DNA from: Acidobacteriota bacterium
Lineage (GTDB): Bacteria > Acidobacteriota > Vicinamibacteria > Vicinamibacterales > UBA2999
NCBI GenBank assembly: GCA_016192845.1
Contig: JACPTI010000085.1
Span: 1 to 36,997, forward strand
Direction of reading: 5' to 3'
DNA length: 36,997 nucleotides
This document shows, one piece after another, positions 32,520 to 36,997 of this stretch. The first letter of the stretch is position 1. Every line of letters begins with the position of its first letter. The notes under the pieces are model-generated. The model was not told the DNA's origin, made no database searches, and saw only the letters and a program-made list of their open reading frames with translations. The translations under genes and the position numbers were made by a program.

Positions 32520-35408
32520 ATGAAATCGGGTGCGTTGCGATGGTTCACCATCGCTGCCGCGTTGGTCCTGGCGCTGCCCGCGGTGGGCGTCGCCCAGGAG
32601 GCGGTGATTACCGGCACCGTCACCGACTCGACCGGCGGCGTGCTGCCGGGCGTGACGGTAACGGCCGTGCACGAAGCCACAGGGAATACCTTCGTGGCGG
32701 TCACGGACGATCGCGGCATTTATCGTATTCCTGCCCGTGTCGGCGGCTACCGCCTCACGGCGGAGCTGTCCGGATTTACGACCGTGACGCGCAGCGGGAT
32801 CACGCTGCTCGTCGGTCAGACGGCCAACGTCCCGCTGCAGATGTCGGTCAGCGGCGTGGCGGAGACGGTGACGGTGACCAGCGAGGCGCCGCTGCTCGAC
32901 ATCACGACGTCGGAGCTGGGCACCAACGTCGATCCGCAGCAGATGTCGGAACTCCCCGTGCAGGGGCGCGACTGGATGACGCTGGCGCTGCTGGCGGCCG
33001 GCAACCGGACCAACGACATGGGGGGCGTGCCGGTGCAGGACTCGCGGGAGGACAACCCGGAGTTCCAGACCAACATCGACGGCCAGCAGGTGACCGCCCA
33101 GCTCGGCCCGGGTGGCCAGCCGCGGTTCAGCCGCGACGCGATCGCGGAGTTCCAGTTCATCGCCAACCGGTTCGACGCCACGCAGGGGCGCTCGACGGGC
33201 GTGCAGGTGAACGCAATCACGCGGTCGGGCACCAACGCCTTGTCGGGCCTCGTCTCGGGCTACTTCCGCGACTCGGACTGGAACGCCGAGGACCACATCC
33301 TGAAGCGGGTCGTCCCCGGCTCCGAGCAGCAGTGGAGCCTGGCGGCCGGCGGTCCGGTCGTGCGCGACCGGTTCCACTTCTTCGGCCACTATGAGTACGA
33401 CCGGGAGCCGAGGACGAGCATCGCCAACACGCCGTTTCCCGCCTTCAATATCGCGCTCGAAGGGAAGAACACGGCGAAGCTCGGGACGGCGCGGCTCGAT
33501 TATCAGCTCTCACCCGAGAACCGTTTGATGGTCAAGGGGAATGTGTCCAAGTACCACAACTTCTTGACGCCGGAGCTGGGGAGCAACCACCCGGCGGGCT
33601 CGGGCACCGAGGACAACACGACGACCGGCGTGCTGGCGCAGCACACGCAGGTGCTGAGCAGCCGCGCCTTGAACGAGATCAAGGTCGGCTATGCCGGCTA
33701 CGGTTTCAACAACCGGAACCTCACGACGTGGTCGAACCACCCGCAGGCATCCAACGGGATCACGAACGGTCATCCGCGCATCCAGTTCACGGGCTTCCAG
33801 GTGGCCGGCAACACGAACTGGCCGCGCTACTGGACGCAGGACGTCTACACCATCCGAGACGACTTCACGTTCTCGTACGACGCCCGCGGCCGCCACGACC
33901 TGAAGATGGGCGGCGAGTTCCTGTGGGACAAGAAGGTGGCCGCCAATTGCTCGTTCTGCATGGGGCGCATCGACGCCCGGGGCGGACCGGTGCCGGCCAA
34001 CATCGAGCAGATCCTGCCGGTATGGAACAACGCGGACACCTGGAACCTGAACGCCCTGGCATCCATCACGCGGCGGTACCGAGTGGGCATCTCCGACAGC
34101 TTTCCGGTCCGGTTCGACCAGCCGAAGTACGCGGCCTGGGTCCAGGACGACTGGCGCGTCACGGATCGGCTGACGTTGAATCTCGGCCTCCGGTACGACC
34201 TGATCTGGAACGCGACGAATCAGGAACTCGAGTCGGTCCCGTGGATTCTGGGCGGGCGCCCGCAGGATGCGGACAACATCCAGCCGCGTCTCGGATTTGC
34301 CTACCAGTTGAACGATCGCACGGTGGTGCGGGGCGGCGCCGGCCTGTACTACCCCGACATCATCGCCGGCAACTTCACCCACTCGACGCGCATCAACACG
34401 GTGACGTTCCTCGAGCCGGCGAACGACCGCCGGCCGGACTTTCCGTCGAATCCGTTCAACGGGCCGTACCCGACGTATCAGCAGGCGCTGCAGCAGACCT
34501 GCAACGTGAACAACCGCCCCGGGTGCATCCTGCGCGCGGCTGAAGAGCTGGCGCCGCCGGAGGGCGTATCCGAGCTCACCCGGACGTGGCAGACCTCCAT
34601 CGGCGTCCAGCGGCAGCTCGGCGGCAACGCCGTGATCGAGGCGGACTACGTCTACAAACGCGACGACAACCAGAAGGTGCTTCACCCGAACGTCAATGTC
34701 CTCTACGACCAGGCGACAGGGGCGAACCGGCCGTTCGGAAATGCCGCCAACCGGCCGCTCCCCGACTGGGGGCAGGTCGGCTTCTACGCGTATCACGGCT
34801 GGGCCAACTACCACGCGCTGCAGTCGTCTGTGACCAAGCGCTTCAGCGACAACTGGCAGGCATCGGCCAGTTATACGTTGTCGGGCTACTGGAACGGCGA
34901 TCCGCCGCCGCTCGCCGTGATCGGCGGTGTGGTGAGAGAAGTGCCGTTCCCCGTCGCGGCAGACCTCGGCGGCGAGTACACGCTGGGTGTCACCGATCAG
35001 CGCCACCGGCTCACGCTGAACGGCTTGTGGCAGGTCGGGTACGGCTTCCAGGTGAGCGGGATCTACTTCTTCGGCTCGGGGGAACGCGAGGACAGCTTCT
35101 GGGGCCAGGACCTCCGCGACCTCGGGGGCGGCAGCCAGCGCCTGCGCCCGAACGGGACGATCATCCCGCGCGCCAACTTCGTCGGGGATCAGATCCACCG
35201 TGTCGACATCCGGCTGTCGCAGCGGATTCCGCTCGGCGGCGGCGTGAGGGCCGACGGCCTGCTGGAGGTGTTCAACCTGTTCGACCGGGCGAACTACGGG
35301 CAATACGTGCTCGACGAGGCGAGCCGGCAGTACGGCCAGCCCCAGCGCAACCCGAACATCGCTTACTCGCCGCGCGCGCTGCAGCTCGGCTTCCGGCTGC
35401 AATTTTAG
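32520..35408 (+). CDS. TonB-dependent receptor with carboxypeptidase-regulatory-like domain (receptor 2)
   Basis: 962 residues; AGGAGG 6 nt before the ATG. Signal peptide to about residue 25 ('[10 protein letters not shown]'). Same domain order as receptor 1: regulatory-like sandwich ('[18 protein letters not shown]'), plug ('[21 protein letters not shown]', '[12 protein letters not shown]') and barrel ending 'QLGFRLQF' with terminal Phe. Long stretches are near identical to receptor 1, while external loop regions differ, suggesting duplication and change of ligand. Preceded by a leader hairpin and followed by a heptamer array and an intrinsic terminator. Confidence 0.92.
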   Translation: MKSGALRWFTIAAALVLALPAVGVAQEAVITGTVTDSTGGVLPGVTVTAVHEATGNTFVAVTDDRGIYRIPARVGGYRLTAELSGFTTVTRSGITLLVGQTANVPLQMSVSGVAETVTVTSEAPLLDITTSELGTNVDPQQMSELPVQGRDWMTLALLAAGNRTNDMGGVPVQDSREDNPEFQTNIDGQQVTAQLGPGGQPRFSRDAIAEFQFIANRFDATQGRSTGVQVNAITRSGTNALSGLVSGYFRDSDWNAEDHILKRVVPGSEQQWSLAAGGPVVRDRFHFFGHYEYDREPRTSIANTPFPAFNIALEGKNTAKLGTARLDYQLSPENRLMVKGNVSKYHNFLTPELGSNHPAGSGTEDNTTTGVLAQHTQVLSSRALNEIKVGYAGYGFNNRNLTTWSNHPQASNGITNGHPRIQFTGFQVAGNTNWPRYWTQDVYTIRDDFTFSYDARGRHDLKMGGEFLWDKKVAANCSFCMGRIDARGGPVPANIEQILPVWNNADTWNLNALASITRRYRVGISDSFPVRFDQPKYAAWVQDDWRVTDRLTLNLGLRYDLIWNATNQELESVPWILGGRPQDADNIQPRLGFAYQLNDRTVVRGGAGLYYPDIIAGNFTHSTRINTVTFLEPANDRRPDFPSNPFNGPYPTYQQALQQTCNVNNRPGCILRAAEELAPPEGVSELTRTWQTSIGVQRQLGGNAVIEADYVYKRDDNQKVLHPNVNVLYDQATGANRPFGNAANRPLPDWGQVGFYAYHGWANYHALQSSVTKRFSDNWQASASYTLSGYWNGDPPPLAVIGGVVREVPFPVAADLGGEYTLGVTDQRHRLTLNGLWQVGYGFQVSGIYFFGSGEREDSFWGQDLRDLGGGSQRLRPNGTIIPRANFVGDQIHRVDIRLSQRIPLGGGVRADGLLEVFNLFDRANYGQYVLDEASRQYGQPQRNPNIAYSPRALQLGFRLQF

Positions 35409-35485
35409 TAGGCAGTAGGCAGTAGGCAGTCGGCAGTAGGCAGTAGGCAGTCGGCAGTCGGCAGTCGGCAGTCGGCAGTGGGCCG
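35409..35485. repeat. Heptamer array 7 (TAGGCAG / TCGGCAG)
   Basis: Eleven uninterrupted 7-mers: taggcag x3, tcggcag, taggcag x2, tcggcag x4, tgggccg. It begins one base after the receptor stop and runs directly into the terminator stem. Confidence 0.9.
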
Positions 35486-35509
35486 GGTCTATTCGGACCC
35501 GGCCCTTTT
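35480..35509 (+). terminator. Intrinsic terminator of TonB receptor 2
   Basis: A perfect 10-bp stem gggccgggtc / gacccggccc with a 6-nt loop, followed by TTTT on the plus strand. The last heptamer unit forms the start of the stem. Confidence 0.8.
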
Positions 35510-36713
35510 CATTTCTTCAGAAAGAGATCCTTCGGAATCTTCGCTGCGACGAGCTGCGCGACGTCGACCGCCTCGGCCACCTGGAAGTCGACGGCCAGGC
35601 TGGCGAGCGAGAACGCCTTGGCCGGCGTGAGCCCCTTCTCTTGTACCAGGAACGACACCGTTTCGACGACCGCCATCCGCATCGCCCGATCGAGGTCGAC
35701 GTCGATCCCCATCAGGATGTAGTGGGTCGGCGTCTCGGCCCTGGGGGCGGCGATCGGCTTTCCCTTGTGAACGACGAACCGGAACACGCCGGTGAGCGAC
35801 TGCTCGAGCGCATTGCCGCTCACCTCGCCCAAGGACGGTCCGCGGACGCGGACCGTCCGGCCAGCGCTGGCCCAGTCGGCTCGCTTCGCGAGCCGACGTG
35901 CACGCCGTGCGGGTCGCCGACGTAGAACAGCGCGCCGCGATGGAAGACCGGCAGGTAGAGCGTGCTGCCGGCGGTCAGGTCCTTGAGGTCCATGTTGCCG
36001 CCGTACGCACCGGGCGGCGTCGAGCTCTGTACACCGGGCAGCGTGACGCCCGGCTCGCCGACCGCCGGGGTGCGCGGCGCGACGGCCATGATCCCCATGA
36101 ACGGCGCGAGCGGCACGTGGATGTCGTCGGCGAGGAGCGCCACGTCGCGTCCGTTGACGCGCCCGGTGCGAATCAGGTGGCGGGTCCCCGGCGGAATGTC
36201 GAGCGTGCGGTCGCCCGGCCGAGTGCCCGGGTAATCGGGGCCGAGCACGCCGCTCGCGGGGCCGGTGGTGTTCACGCCGTACGGCACGCGCGGGTGCAGC
36301 TCGAGAATCTGCACCTCCAGCATGTCGCCCGGCTCGGCGCCGGCAATCGCGATCGGCCCGGTCAGGATGTGCGCGCCGCCGCGCCCCTCCCGCGGCCGGC
36401 CCGGCCGCGAGGCCCAGAAGTCGCGCACGTCCTGCAGGATCTCGTCGGGGCGTACGCCGTAGGGCGCAAGAAGGACGTCCGGCGGCTCGTTCTGCGTGGC
36501 GCCATGGTGCGAGAGCGTGTCGATCCGGACCGTCTGGCCCGACTCGACCGTGACGACGGGCGGCCGATCGATCGGAATCCACCCCCAGACGACGGTGTCA
36601 GGGCGCGAGGGGACCACATGATCCACGTCGCTTCGGTTCTGCACGGCGGAGGCGGCGGTGGCGGCGGCCACCACGACGCCCAGCGCGAGCGTGTGTGGGT
36701 CGAGTTTTCCCAT
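35509..36713 (-). pseudogene. Acetamidase/formamidase family protein, split by a palindromic element
   Basis: From ATG 36713 an exported-looking protein begins (hydrophobic stretch about 9-23), then FmdA-family blocks 'DTLSHHGATQNEPPDVLL', 'GPIAIAGAEPGDMLEVQILEL' and 'NMDLKDLTAGSTLYLPVF', up to 'FYVGDPHGVH'. The frame then enters the palindromic element and stops at 35820. After the element another frame resumes 'GEVSGNALEQSLTGVFRFV' and runs to 35509. In intact family members GDPH is followed a few residues later by 'GDGEVSG', so the two halves join exactly where the element lies; 68 nt separate them and change the frame. The family hydrolyses formamide or short amides to ammonia and acid. 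Probably inactive unless ribosomes bypass the element. Confidence 0.87.
35833..35897 (-). mobile_element. Composite palindromic element, copy 2 (inside the formamidase gene)
   Basis: Plus-strand order is B-core-A, inverted relative to copy 1. Hairpin B: GGACGGTCCGC/GCGGACCGTCC, 11-bp perfect stem, loop GGAC (35833-35858). Core: the 14-bp palindrome ggccagcgctggcc (35859-35872). Hairpin A: GTCGGCTCGC/GCGAGCCGAC, 10-bp perfect stem, loop TTC (35875-35897). Hairpin A differs from copy 1 by a G-C to C-G pair swap that keeps the stem. Element length is 65 bp against 66 bp. Confidence 0.87.
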
Positions 36714-36858
36714 ACCAACCTACCGGCTGCGCCCGTCGCGGCTCAATCGCAGGCGTTAGCCCGATCAGCCTGTAAACGTTGTTCCAATGGATATTCCCTC
36801 ATCCGTGATCAGCTCGTTGGTTGCCAGCGGTTTTCCATTCCAAACGGCTGTTGTCGTT
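36714..36858. other. Upstream region of the formamidase gene
   Basis: No gene is visible. It should contain the formamidase promoter, but I see no clear -35/-10 pair. The word gccagcggttttccattccaaacggctg near 36818-36850 is mildly palindromic. Confidence 0.4.
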
Positions 36859-36959
36859 TAGTCCCACGTGCCAGGTCTAAACCCACCGCCTTTCAGGCGG
36901 TAAGCTTTCAGCAGGTCCGATCTGATCGGCTGCATCGAGCTAACGAGCACGTGGGACTA
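36859..36959. repeat. 101-bp structured inverted repeat with two internal hairpins
   Basis: The outer arms tagtcccacgtgc / gcacgtgggacta pair perfectly over 13 bp. Inside are a 6-bp hairpin accgcc-tttca-ggcggt (36885-36901) and a hairpin gcag-gt-ccgat / atcgg-ctgc with a 2-nt bulge (36911-36933). The three-way-junction shape and the ACCGCC...GGCGGT stem resemble ends of IS200/IS605-type elements or a structured RNA. No transposase is visible before the window ends. Confidence 0.5.
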
Positions 36960-36964
36960 GCGAT

Positions 36965-36984
36965 GCGCGCGCCGTGGCGCGCGC
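36965..36984. repeat. 9-bp perfect hairpin gcgcgcgcc-gt-ggcgcgcgc
   Basis: A GC-only palindrome 5 bp after the 101-bp structure, close to the window end; probably part of the same element. Confidence 0.5.
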
Positions 36985-36997
36985 CTATGAACGACTA

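Noticed and set aside
36859..36959. tRNA-like cloverleaf
   Set aside because: Three-stem shape but no T-loop GTTC..A.., no anticodon-arm geometry and no CCA-end acceptor; no tRNA is visible elsewhere in the window.

Overview
The window is GC-rich (roughly two-thirds G+C by eye). It looks like a chromosomal stretch of a soil or sediment Acidobacteriota, most likely class Vicinamibacteria. The reasons are two large TonB-dependent receptors with an N-terminal carboxypeptidase-regulatory-like domain, a secreted DUF6152-type protein, tripartite tricarboxylate and TRAP-TAXI importers, and many short intergenic repeats. The lineage is inferred from gene content; there is no rRNA or other marker gene.

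Layout. (1) 0.3-5.6 kb: an NHL beta-propeller protein, a DASS-family dicarboxylate transporter and a two-gene operon of homocysteine S-methyltransferase paralogues. The last 112 bp of the transporter gene are repeated, 97% identical, on the far side of that operon. (2) 5.6-16.9 kb, minus strand: a defence island. In transcription order it holds mntA-hepT (type VII toxin-antitoxin), hsdM, abiEi, an abiEii-hsdS in-frame fusion, fic and hsdR. hsdR is broken by a small deletion that removed the DEAH box, so the type I system should methylate but not cut. The mntA-hepT pair lies between two ~200-bp direct repeats carrying 21-bp iterated sites, and an attC-like hairpin lies at the other edge of the island. 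(3) 16.9-26.9 kb: organic-acid genes. These are a class I fumarase gene (broken), tctC-tctB-tctA-MmgE/PrpD as an overlapping operon, a short-chain dehydrogenase-like protein without its catalytic Ser and Tyr, and a TAXI-TRAP importer pair. (4) 26.9-35.5 kb: a DUF6152-like protein, TonB-dependent receptor 1, a secreted cupin, a D-malate/tartrate dehydrogenase and TonB-dependent receptor 2. (5) 35.5-37.0 kb: an acetamidase/formamidase gene (broken) and a structured palindromic region.

Functionally the metabolic genes share a theme of di- and tricarboxylate uptake and turnover: DASS, TTT and TAXI-TRAP importers, fumarase, MmgE/PrpD and D-malate/tartrate dehydrogenase.

The most unusual content is not protein-coding. 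First, a ~65-bp composite palindrome (hairpin A, 12-14-bp palindromic core, hairpin B) is present twice in opposite orientation, and each copy breaks the reading frame of a conserved enzyme gene (fumarase at 18.34 kb, formamidase at 35.83 kb). A compensatory base-pair change between the copies supports a conserved fold. Second, seven loci carry tandem arrays with an exact 7-bp period. The heptamer differs at each locus, and at four loci it is followed by a reverse-complementary array. One array lies in frame inside tctB. Third, two paired leaders carry a GC-rich hairpin directly before the Shine-Dalgarno sequence and start codon.
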